A DNA stretch of 14,249 bases from assembly GCA_021802225.1 (NCBI GenBank), contig JAKAAS010000006.1:1-14249 (forward strand). Reading direction: 5' to 3'. This DNA is from Bacillota bacterium (lineage in GTDB: Bacteria; Bacillota_E; Sulfobacillia; Sulfobacillales; Sulfobacillaceae). A program made the translations under genes and the position numbers. Of the stretch, positions 5,740 to 13,214 are shown one piece after another (position 1 is the first letter of the stretch; each line of letters begins with the position of its first letter). The notes beneath the pieces were generated by a model. The model saw nothing but the letters and a program-made list of their open reading frames with translations. It was not told the origin of the DNA and did no database searches.

Positions 5740-7248
5740 CTATGGCTCGGGATGTCGTGAAAGCCCCATCCGATAAAATTGCTCTGGCGGAGTTCCTTCC
5801 TCGGCCATCATGTCCTTAATCAACCTGTTCATTCGACGATGGATCATCACATCCACGCCGCACAAATTTCGCTCCTTGAACATCGGGTCCAACCGCCGGT
5901 ACAAAACTGTTTCACCGCTATGAGGGCCTTCATCAATTGCCCAAGGAATACGCCATACTGGCCAATCCACCCCGGGAATATATTGACCGCAAGCAATTTC
6001 TCTTAATGCAGACAGATGCCCGCGAGGAAGTCGCGGTAACCGGGATGAATACAGATATAGAGGAGCTTGTTGATTGGTGAATCCTTGGAGTAACGTATAA
6101 TCTAACGTTGTACACCCTGCCCCTTGTCCAAATGTTCCATAAAGTACCGCCTCGCGATGATGTGTTGTCTTGCCTAGCAAAAGATTCATTAGAGACCGTC
6201 CATGAGGAGCTTCATAGGGACTAACCCCCATTGCCTGAATGACTGTCGGGTTCAAGTCGACGGTCTGCGTCAAGGCATCTAAGGAACCATCTTGTAAATG
6301 CTTGGGCAAGTTGGGATGCCAAATTACTAACGGAATGTGGGCATGACTTCCGAAATGGGGGTGGCTTTTGCCGAATACGCGTCGTTCCCCCAATTCGTGA
6401 CCATGATCTGTGGTTGCGACGACCATCGTGTCTTCCCACGCATTCAGCCGATCTAAGGTATCTAGCAGTGTTCCGAACCAGTGATCCAACATGGTCAGTT
6501 TACCCAAGTACTGACTACGGATAAAGTCCAACTCCTCAGGGCGAACGTGTTGAAAAAATTGTGCCATGGCATTTGAGTCTTGATAGGGAGGCCAGATAGT
6601 GAAATCGACCTGCCCATGTTTGGTCCACATGGACCGGTATGGTTCGGGAAGGTGGAATGGCTCGTGGGCTCCAAAGGATTCAACATGAAGATAAAACGGT
6701 GTATGCCCATAGTTGTTCTGTAGCCACTCGCTAGCATATTGAAAGACGCGAGCTGAAAAAAAATCGGTTTCGTCTTGAAAATGCCGTACATTTTGATAAT
6801 AGCGAGTGCCCCAATTGGGACGCCAACGATTTATCGCCTGCACCCACTGCGGAACGCTCTCAACAGGATCAACATTCCAATTATCCCTTTCGTAACCTCG
6901 AATAAATTCAGTTCCTTGAAAGGCTTCGGTATAGCCGTGAGCACCTTCTTGCCAATAGTGATAATGGTCCGTAATCATCATAGTTTTATATCCTTGGTTT
7001 GCTGCAATATCCGGTAGCACGGCGTCAAAAGGTTCTAAATGTCCCCATGGACGCCACAAAAAATCCTTTCGTCCCGTAAAGAGTTCGCGCCTTGCCGGCA
7101 TGCAGGGTAGTGAACCCACAAAATGATTGTCGAATCGTACGCCTCGTGCGGCCAATCGGTTCCAATTCGGTGTGACTTCCAGAGCCCCACCGTATGGCTC
7201 AAGACAGTGTCTGTTGATCGAATCCATTAGAACGAAAATCACATTCAT
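5740..7248 (-). CDS. Cys-type sulfatase (alkaline phosphatase superfamily)
   Basis: A 502-residue sulfatase that should hydrolyse a sulfate ester. The active-site signature C-x-P-x-R is present as CMPAR (Cys49, Pro51, Arg53); in this family the Cys must be oxidised to formylglycine by a maturase, which is not encoded in the window. Metal-site residues are visible: Asp9 in FVLMDS at the N-terminus and the later TTDHGHELGE stretch; GKSHPHF follows, supplying the usual Lys and His. The start at 7248 is set by AGGAGG 10 bases upstream; an in-frame extension to 7314 would put 22 poorly conserved residues before the first strand. No signal peptide is seen, so it is likely cytoplasmic. It follows the ABC-like gene by 90 bases in the same direction and probably belongs to that transcript. 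Some members of this superfamily act on phosphonates or phosphodiesters, so the sulfate-ester substrate is inferred from the motif. Confidence 0.92.
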   Translation of the reverse strand: MNVIFVLMDSINRHCLEPYGGALEVTPNWNRLAARGVRFDNHFVGSLPCMPARRELFTGRKDFLWRPWGHLEPFDAVLPDIAANQGYKTMMITDHYHYWQEGAHGYTEAFQGTEFIRGYERDNWNVDPVESVPQWVQAINRWRPNWGTRYYQNVRHFQDETDFFSARVFQYASEWLQNNYGHTPFYLHVESFGAHEPFHLPEPYRSMWTKHGQVDFTIWPPYQDSNAMAQFFQHVRPEELDFIRSQYLGKLTMLDHWFGTLLDTLDRLNAWEDTMVVATTDHGHELGERRVFGKSHPHFGSHAHIPLVIWHPNLPKHLQDGSLDALTQTVDLNPTVIQAMGVSPYEAPHGRSLMNLLLGKTTHHREAVLYGTFGQGAGCTTLDYTLLQGFTNQQAPLYLYSSRLPRLPRGHLSALREIACGQYIPGVDWPVWRIPWAIDEGPHSGETVLYRRLDPMFKERNLCGVDVMIHRRMNRLIKDMMAEEGTPPEQFYRMGLSRHPEP

Positions 7249-7258
7249 TGCGTTGGAA

Positions 7259-7264
7259 CCTCCT
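7259..7264 (-). promoter_or_regulatory. Ribosome binding site fixing the sulfatase start
   Basis: On the - strand a full AGGAGG lies 10 bases before ATG 7248, placing the start directly before MNVIFVLMDS. Confidence 0.8.
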
Positions 7265-7338
7265 GAGTCAGTGTTTTTAGTACGGGATCCGGCGTAGATA
7301 CTTACAATAGCCATGGCGTCGCGAGTCTAAGAGCGCAA

Positions 7339-10104
7339 CTAAGCACCGCGAGGTTGTGGTGTTACAACGTGGTCTACGTTTGTCCGTGCTTCACTGTCTT
7401 GTGGACGCCAAAGGGTGACCAATGTGGACGCCGGAAAGAATTCACGCAACGGATGTCCGTCCAACGTCGAACAGTCGGCCAAGACCAGTGCGGGTGGTTT
7501 CACGATAGCTTGTGCCAAGGCCAGTCGCCGACGTTGGTCATCGTCCACTCCTTCAGGTAAAGGTCGCTCAGGGTCCAAATTCCGTAATCCGACGCGTATC
7601 AGGATGTCCTCGACAGCGTCGGGAGTCATTATCGAACCATAAGCAGCACTGAGCATATCTTGCGGAGATATTGGAGGCAGTGGACTCTCGCCGCTAATTA
7701 ACGCAATACGTTCCCCGGAATGCTCAATTCTTCCTTGAAATGGATCGCGTAAACCTGCCAAGGCTTCTAAAATTTGTTCGCCTTCATTACCGCCATGAAT
7801 GCCATATACCGTGTGTTCTGGCTGAATCCATTCAAAGTTTGGAGACAAATCGGTGACCCGGAGACCTTCTACCGTCAGGGCTAAACCGGGTGCCAGCGAA
7901 GGGGCCAAGCCGGGAAGAGAGCCAGTTCCTTCTGGAACAGGAAATGAGTCAACGAGTGAAAACACTCGGTCAGCATTGGCCTGCATGGTGCGCACCACTA
8001 AATAAACGCCAAATCCGCCGCCAAATCCCTCAATTTTACCAGCGTAAGCCATCACGGCCACGAGCGTACCTAGCAGTAACTGACCATGAATGATCATAAC
8101 GCCACCCACCATCCACAGCAATATCGTAATCAAGGAATAGTGGAGACCAAACACGTCTCCGAACCACCCGTGCATCACAGTGGACGTTAGTCCCAGGTCG
8201 GCCAGTCGCTGATTTTTTTTGTTGAATGAGGTTTCCACCTCCGCAATTTTGTCTTGTTGTTGAATAGTGGCGAGGGTGGTCGGCTCGAGTGAGTCGAGGA
8301 CAAAGGTACTTAGGTCCTCGACCTGTTCAAAAATGGTGCGATTGATGCCGTAGAATAGTTTTCCGCCATACTTGAGCAACGGAATGAACACTAAAGTGAT
8401 CAGGCCAATAAGGACACCTAAACGCCAACTGAGAATGATCATAAAAATAATAGAAGGGATAATGGGTAAAAACATCCATGTCAAATCCGACAGTTCCCCA
8501 TAGGCCGAATACAGTGCATTGATGTCGTTAAGGAGTCGTGCCATTACGGTGCCGGCTGTCGTGTCCTTCATGGCGGCGGGTGATAGCTGCTGCATCCGGT
8601 CATACGCCCAATTGCGCATCCGTTGGAGAGACCGGTGAGATAGAAATTCATGTCCCGTGGCGCTCAATTCTGCGGAGAACAAATGCACAAAGGGAAACAA
8701 TCCTATCATAAACACAGCGAAAGCCAGCAATTTGAGATTGTGTTGAGGAATTGCCGTGTCGATTATGGTGCGTTGGAACAATGGGACCAAAGTTGCCAAA
8801 CCAGCCACAGCAATGACTGCGTCCGCGAGGATCATCAGCCAGTAGGGCCAGTAGGGTAACATGAAGGCTAACAGTCGGCGTAAGGACTTAGTCCGCATCA
8901 CCGGCGGGGGTGTAAAACGCACTTCGAGATCTCGTAACCAGTGCCACAACGAAGGTCGTGGACCGGGATTGTGACGGCGACGAAGAAAAGCGACGTGTAT
9001 ACCTTCGGTAGAAGGCCACATGGCAAAAATGCGATCGAGGACTCCCCGTAAGTGAGGGAAAAACACAAAAGCACCAATAAAATTACTCAAGGTCCACGTG
9101 TTTTTGACGAGTAAGGCAGAAAAGGCAATCAAGGTGCCGAGTGACATAGTGCCGTGCATGACCTGAATCGCGCCGTAAAACCAGATAAATACGGTGGTGA
9201 GAGCGATGGGAAACGTATAGCTCATATGATGGGCATCACTGATAATCCGTGAGGCAATACTGGTTTCCGAGATTTTGCGGTTAGCCTCCTCAAACTCCTG
9301 ACGTTGCTTGGATTCTTGGCCAAAAAGGCGAGCCCAAGCAGAACCCGCCCAACCCACCGACCGAACCATGGACGCATTTAACTCGGCCATATTGCCATAT
9401 TCCTGATGGCTCAACGTATACAAAACGCGTGCCACTAACCGCGTCAATAAAAAGAAGGGGGGAAGAGCCAGCAATAAAACCAGGGTGAAGTGCCAGCTTA
9501 GTATAAACATTGCCGTCAGGGACACGAAGAGCGACCATCCGTTATTGATGAACCCGAGAACCATGTTCAAGAAACCGACGACCCCACTCATGGCTTCAGG
9601 TCGCCATCCCAATACGGAAAAACCCGTACTCGATATGCCGACATCATTGATAACACGGGTCGTTGTGCGTTCGCGACTTTCTGCTTTGGGGGGTTGTTTA
9701 ATGAGACGGCTAAACAGATCGCTACGCAGATCCTGGATAATGCCATTGCTCAGGATTCCATGCAGATAGCTGCTCAGGGCTCCCATTAATGTTTTCACAA
9801 GAAAAATACCTGCCAACAACTCCACAAAGTGCCATAAAAGGGGCAGGTTGGCATGAGGTGGCAGTGTTTTGTTGATAATATTTTTGACAATAAAGACTGG
9901 AACCACACCAAGTGCAATGCTTGTGAAAGATAAGGCAAGAATCAACACAAGCAGCCACCAGAACGGCGACATGAAACCCAGCATGCGCGCATAAGAATTT
10001 CCTGATACCTTTTCCGGTGACCGACCGCTCAAATCCCAAGTGAGCCTCCGCCAAATGGCAAAGTCATTCCACGCTTTGGTCCAGCGGGAGTCATTCGTTT
10101 TCAT
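7339..10104 (-). CDS. Double-TMD ABC exporter-like protein with a degenerate ATPase domain
   Basis: A 921-residue protein built as TMD-TMD-NBD. The first ABC-exporter (type IV) membrane domain spans roughly residues 45-350 and the second 410-705; each has the usual coupling-helix text (RVINDV at 150-155, RLLNDI at 523-528). Only about 60 residues separate them, so no ATPase domain follows the first. The C-terminal domain (about 740-921) keeps the ABC layout but not its chemistry. The P-loop region (768-785) has no Lys, Ser or Thr; the Q-loop Gln is Gly805; the signature is VDDDQ (853-857) instead of LSGGQ; Walker B ends Asp877-Cys878, without the catalytic Glu; the switch His is Trp899. ATP hydrolysis by this chain alone is therefore not expected. 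The intact long frame argues against a pseudogene. A proline-rich linker (about 728-740) precedes the ATPase-like domain. The start overlaps the stop of the small membrane protein gene by four bases (ATGA), with AGGGAGGG 8 bases upstream. Substrate unknown. Confidence 0.9.
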   Translation of the reverse strand: MKTNDSRWTKAWNDFAIWRRLTWDLSGRSPEKVSGNSYARMLGFMSPFWWLLVLILALSFTSIALGVVPVFIVKNIINKTLPPHANLPLLWHFVELLAGIFLVKTLMGALSSYLHGILSNGIIQDLRSDLFSRLIKQPPKAESRERTTTRVINDVGISSTGFSVLGWRPEAMSGVVGFLNMVLGFINNGWSLFVSLTAMFILSWHFTLVLLLALPPFFLLTRLVARVLYTLSHQEYGNMAELNASMVRSVGWAGSAWARLFGQESKQRQEFEEANRKISETSIASRIISDAHHMSYTFPIALTTVFIWFYGAIQVMHGTMSLGTLIAFSALLVKNTWTLSNFIGAFVFFPHLRGVLDRIFAMWPSTEGIHVAFLRRRHNPGPRPSLWHWLRDLEVRFTPPPVMRTKSLRRLLAFMLPYWPYWLMILADAVIAVAGLATLVPLFQRTIIDTAIPQHNLKLLAFAVFMIGLFPFVHLFSAELSATGHEFLSHRSLQRMRNWAYDRMQQLSPAAMKDTTAGTVMARLLNDINALYSAYGELSDLTWMFLPIIPSIIFMIILSWRLGVLIGLITLVFIPLLKYGGKLFYGINRTIFEQVEDLSTFVLDSLEPTTLATIQQQDKIAEVETSFNKKNQRLADLGLTSTVMHGWFGDVFGLHYSLITILLWMVGGVMIIHGQLLLGTLVAVMAYAGKIEGFGGGFGVYLVVRTMQANADRVFSLVDSFPVPEGTGSLPGLAPSLAPGLALTVEGLRVTDLSPNFEWIQPEHTVYGIHGGNEGEQILEALAGLRDPFQGRIEHSGERIALISGESPLPPISPQDMLSAAYGSIMTPDAVEDILIRVGLRNLDPERPLPEGVDDDQRRRLALAQAIVKPPALVLADCSTLDGHPLREFFPASTLVTLWRPQDSEARTNVDHVVTPQPRGA

Positions 10105-10550
10105 GACTTATTCCCTCCCTCAAGTGCGGAGTGCTTCTTGATCCCTGCACCAAGAGTTTCCAATGAACGGAGGGCTGCCGGCATAACGGACTTCTTTTTA
10201 AGAGCCGTTTTGGCTAAGGTTACTGCATGTTGCGCGGCAACAACGGACGACGATGGCTTTAATGCCTGCAGTGTTTTGAGGTCCCGGTTCAAGGTTGTTT
10301 GAGCTGCCGTTGGCGATTCCGTTGTCATCTGGTAATTGTCCAAAGCAATCGCGGCGCTGAGCGCGACCTTCAGCGTTGTGACGGTCGCGGAGAGTTTTGC
10401 GGCACCCGCATTTTTGGCTTGCTTTGAGCTGGTTTTGGTGGCTGCATCTACCTTGGGAGCGGAAACGACAAGGGATCGCATCGCAAATCCTGCCACGAGG
10501 CAATACAGAAGAATGCCGAACGCCACCATCCACTTCTTCACCGTCTTCAC
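10101..10550 (-). CDS. Small single-pass membrane protein coupled to the ABC-like gene
   Basis: A protein of 149 residues that I do not recognise. It has a short basic N-terminus (MKTVKKW), one membrane segment (about residues 7-24, WMVAFGILLYCLVAGFAM), then an Ala/Thr/Ser/Lys-rich region predicted helical, with spaced leucines (for example TTLNRDLKTLQAL and AALRSLETL) suggestive of amphipathic helices outside the membrane. It could be a membrane anchor with an external coiled or helical bundle, or an uncleaved signal sequence. GTG 10550 is preferred because AAGGAAGG lies 8 bases before it; an ATG at 10592 would add 14 residues but has no ribosome site. Its TGA overlaps the ATG of the ABC-like gene, implying coupled translation and probably a physical or functional partnership. 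Confidence 0.72.
   Translation of the reverse strand: MKTVKKWMVAFGILLYCLVAGFAMRSLVVSAPKVDAATKTSSKQAKNAGAAKLSATVTTLKVALSAAIALDNYQMTTESPTAAQTTLNRDLKTLQALKPSSSVVAAQHAVTLAKTALKKKSVMPAALRSLETLGAGIKKHSALEGGNKS
10113..10120 (-). promoter_or_regulatory. Ribosome binding site of the ABC-like gene inside the small gene
   Basis: On the - strand AGGGAGGG lies 8 bases before ATG 10104, within the last codons of the upstream small membrane protein gene. Together with the ATGA overlap this supports coupled translation. Confidence 0.75.
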
Positions 10551-10601
10551 AATCTTCGCCTTCCTTCTTAATAATCCCGAACAGTATGACATAAGGGGCT
10601 A

Positions 10602-10617
10602 GTCGGAGTTATCCGAC
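10602..10617 (-). repeat. Small hairpin in the leader of the small membrane protein gene
   Basis: GTCGGA and its complement TCCGAC flank a 4-base loop, about 50 bases upstream of GTG 10550 and after the GH31 stop at 10661. There is no T tract, so a terminator is unlikely; it may shape the mRNA between the two genes or be a partial attenuator. Confidence 0.35.
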
Positions 10618-10660
10618 AATAAAGACAATAACAAGCGGTTAAAACAACTCTTAAGAATAC

Positions 10661-13165
10661 TCACAACGGATTCTCTCGGCTTTCAATGATCAAATTCGCT
10701 GACCGGTGTGGGATCGGGGTGGCAGTCAACACGACACTGATCCGCCGTTCCGCCGAATCCCACGTCCATTGTCCAGGCCCAGGTGAGGTATCGACTTGCT
10801 CCAATTCTTGGGAGTCGTTTCGGATGCGGTGAGGTGGGCGCTCATAATACCCGATGTGAACGAGATAGTTTCCCTTCAACGGTGCAGCCATCGAAGGCCA
10901 ATGTAAGGCTTCCCAAGTCACATATGTGGTCGATCCATCACTTTTCACCGTGACTTGGATCGTTCGATAGGCCCCTTCTTGATACCGATCAGTTTTTCCG
11001 TCGTCGCTATACACGACGAACTGGCCGTTTCCTCGTGCGATGAAAAACTCGCGGGGACCGTCGGTACCCATAGCCAGATCTTGGGCGGGTAGGTAAGCCG
11101 TGGACAATACTTTGGGTCCCAATGGAATAACTGAACCAGATCTTATAAATAACGGTAATGTCTCCAAAGGACAATCCACAATTCGGGAACTGGGGCCAAC
11201 CAGGTCCTCGTGTGTCCAAAAATCAAACCAGTGGCCCGCCGGCAAATAGACGCGTCGCTCACGCGAATTGGGTCGGGTTACCGGGGCCACCATAAGACCA
11301 GAACCCAGCAGAAATTGGTCATCAATGTCGAGAACCATGGTGTCCTCGGGGAATTCCCATAGGAGTGGTCGCATTGCGGGCGTGCCGGTTCGATAAGTCT
11401 GATAAAATAGGGAGTACAAGTACGGTAAAAATCTATAGCGATATTCGATATATTGACGCGCAATGGCGAGAACATCGGGTCCGAAGGACCACGGTTCGTG
11501 ATGCGCGGTGTTTTTCGCAGTGTGTGCGCGGAAAAAGGGGAAAAATGCGGCCATTTGAATCCATCGGGCATAAAGCTCAGGTGTGGCATTGTGCTGAAAT
11601 CCTCCAGCATCGGGACCGGAAAATGCCACCCCGGACAGTCCTAAATTCAAACACATTGGAATAGCCATCGCCATGTGCTCCCACCAACTGCAGTTGTCTC
11701 CTGTCCATACGGCAGCATAACGTTGAATGCCTGCAAAGCCTGAACGAGTGAGAACAAAGGGGCGTCCGTGTGTGACCTTCCCGTCACTGGAGGGAATCTG
11801 TAATTTGTTCCGTAGTGCTTCAAAGGTCGCTTGAGCCTCATAAAATGCATATAAATTGTGCACAGCACTGTGAGAATATCGTGTTCCCATTCCGTCATGA
11901 TGCACAACATCTGCATCATTGTCATGACCGTAGGAACCAGGTCCACCTCGATTCCACGCGGGTTCATTCATGTCATTCCAGATTCCGGTAACCCCCGCTG
12001 CTGTTAAGGTTTCATGTTGGTTTCCCCACCAATCCCGCGTTTCAGGCCGTAAGAAATCGGGAAAAGCACACATGCCAGGCCAAACCTGACTATGGAATTC
12101 CTCGCCATTGGCATACGCGAGAAAGTGGTTATCGTGGTTCCCTTGTTGATAAACGGAATAGTTCGGGTCGACCTTGACGCCGGGGTCCACGATGGGAATT
12201 ACCGCAAAACCTTCTTCTTTGAGATCGCTGACCAGAGTCAAAGGGGTGGGAAATCGTGTTGAATCCCATGTAAACACCCGGTATCCCTGCATGTAGTCGA
12301 TATCAAGATAGATTGCATCACAGGGAATACGATATTTTCGAAATTGATGGGTGATGTCTCGGACTTCTGTGTCTGTGGCATAACTGTAGCGGCTTTGCTG
12401 AAATCCTAAGGCATATAGTGGAGGCAACGGTGTTCGCCCGGTCAATGCCGTATAACGGTTCAAAATTTCGGTCAGAGAACCGGGGAAAATAAACAGATCC
12501 AGCTCTCCACCATCAGCCCCTAATGTCAGCACATTGAGCTGGCTAATATCGGCATCGAAATAAGACCGATGAGCGTTCGCGAGGAAAATGCCTGTACGAG
12601 TTGTCTCGTTCGAGAGGATGGCGAAGGGGATAGCGATGTAAAGGGGGTCAGCACTGGGAACGTGCAAGAAACGATCTGTGGTCCATTGCGTCCACCGGCC
12701 TGGACGTTTGTTCAACGTGCCCACCTTTTCGCCGAGACCGTAGAGATGGGTGTTTCGTTGCAATGGAACTTGGCACCAAACGCTATCTTGACGAAACCCC
12801 ATTCCCCCGGCCATTGTTGACCAGACTGGTTCATCGTTGTGGTAGAGGGTAACTTGTAAGGGATCACGATTAATTGTCACGACAGTGTTTTCGTGCGTAA
12901 GGCGCCAACCCGACGTGGTTGACTCTATGTCCGGGGTTACCGCATCAAATGCTGTGAGGTCTAAAAGACCGGGAGGGAGAGATTCGGCAAAAGGGCGTTG
13001 GGCCCGAAGGCGTATCGTTCCATCCGCAAAGAGTTGCAATGAGACATTCTCTTCTGAGCATTTGATCAAAATGACACGGGATTCGGTCAGGGTTTCGACC
13101 TCCAATACGGTTGTTAATCGGGTCCATGATGGAGGGGGAACGATATTGGAAATAGGACGACTCAT
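10661..13165 (-). CDS. GH31 alpha-glycosidase
   Basis: A complete 834-residue family 31 glycoside hydrolase, a retaining enzyme that removes alpha-linked glucose or xylose from the non-reducing end. The N-terminal beta-sandwich covers about residues 1-245, with YGLGEK (142-147) at its usual place. The (beta/alpha)8 barrel follows, with DIDYMQGYRVFTWD (288-301), the nucleophile Asp398 in GIWNDMNEP, and the acid/base Asp490 in WTGDN. C-terminal beta domains include APVTRP and the LPLFIRSGSVIP stretch. The length is typical. Key GH31 residues are all present, so it should be active. No signal peptide, hence cytoplasmic. The start is ATG 13165; AGGAG lies 13 bases upstream, further than ideal. 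It follows a second GH31 gene by 49 bases and precedes the small membrane protein gene by about 110, so the three probably share a transcript. Alpha-glucosidase is likeliest; alpha-xylosidase is possible. Confidence 0.95.
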   Translation of the reverse strand: MSRPISNIVPPPSWTRLTTVLEVETLTESRVILIKCSEENVSLQLFADGTIRLRAQRPFAESLPPGLLDLTAFDAVTPDIESTTSGWRLTHENTVVTINRDPLQVTLYHNDEPVWSTMAGGMGFRQDSVWCQVPLQRNTHLYGLGEKVGTLNKRPGRWTQWTTDRFLHVPSADPLYIAIPFAILSNETTRTGIFLANAHRSYFDADISQLNVLTLGADGGELDLFIFPGSLTEILNRYTALTGRTPLPPLYALGFQQSRYSYATDTEVRDITHQFRKYRIPCDAIYLDIDYMQGYRVFTWDSTRFPTPLTLVSDLKEEGFAVIPIVDPGVKVDPNYSVYQQGNHDNHFLAYANGEEFHSQVWPGMCAFPDFLRPETRDWWGNQHETLTAAGVTGIWNDMNEPAWNRGGPGSYGHDNDADVVHHDGMGTRYSHSAVHNLYAFYEAQATFEALRNKLQIPSSDGKVTHGRPFVLTRSGFAGIQRYAAVWTGDNCSWWEHMAMAIPMCLNLGLSGVAFSGPDAGGFQHNATPELYARWIQMAAFFPFFRAHTAKNTAHHEPWSFGPDVLAIARQYIEYRYRFLPYLYSLFYQTYRTGTPAMRPLLWEFPEDTMVLDIDDQFLLGSGLMVAPVTRPNSRERRVYLPAGHWFDFWTHEDLVGPSSRIVDCPLETLPLFIRSGSVIPLGPKVLSTAYLPAQDLAMGTDGPREFFIARGNGQFVVYSDDGKTDRYQEGAYRTIQVTVKSDGSTTYVTWEALHWPSMAAPLKGNYLVHIGYYERPPHRIRNDSQELEQVDTSPGPGQWTWDSAERRISVVLTATPIPHRSANLIIESRENPL

Positions 13166-13214
13166 AAGATTTCACCAACTCCTGTTCTAATGTTCAGTTC
13201 CTAGACGATCTTCA

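Noticed and set aside
7339..10104. Interpretation of the ABC-like gene as a normal full-length ABC exporter
   Set aside because: The P-loop region has no Lys, Ser or Thr, the signature and Walker B Glu are lost, and no ATPase domain follows the first membrane domain.
10602..10617. Hairpin as a terminator separating GH31 from the small membrane protein gene
   Set aside because: The stem is only 6 base pairs and no T tract follows on the - strand.
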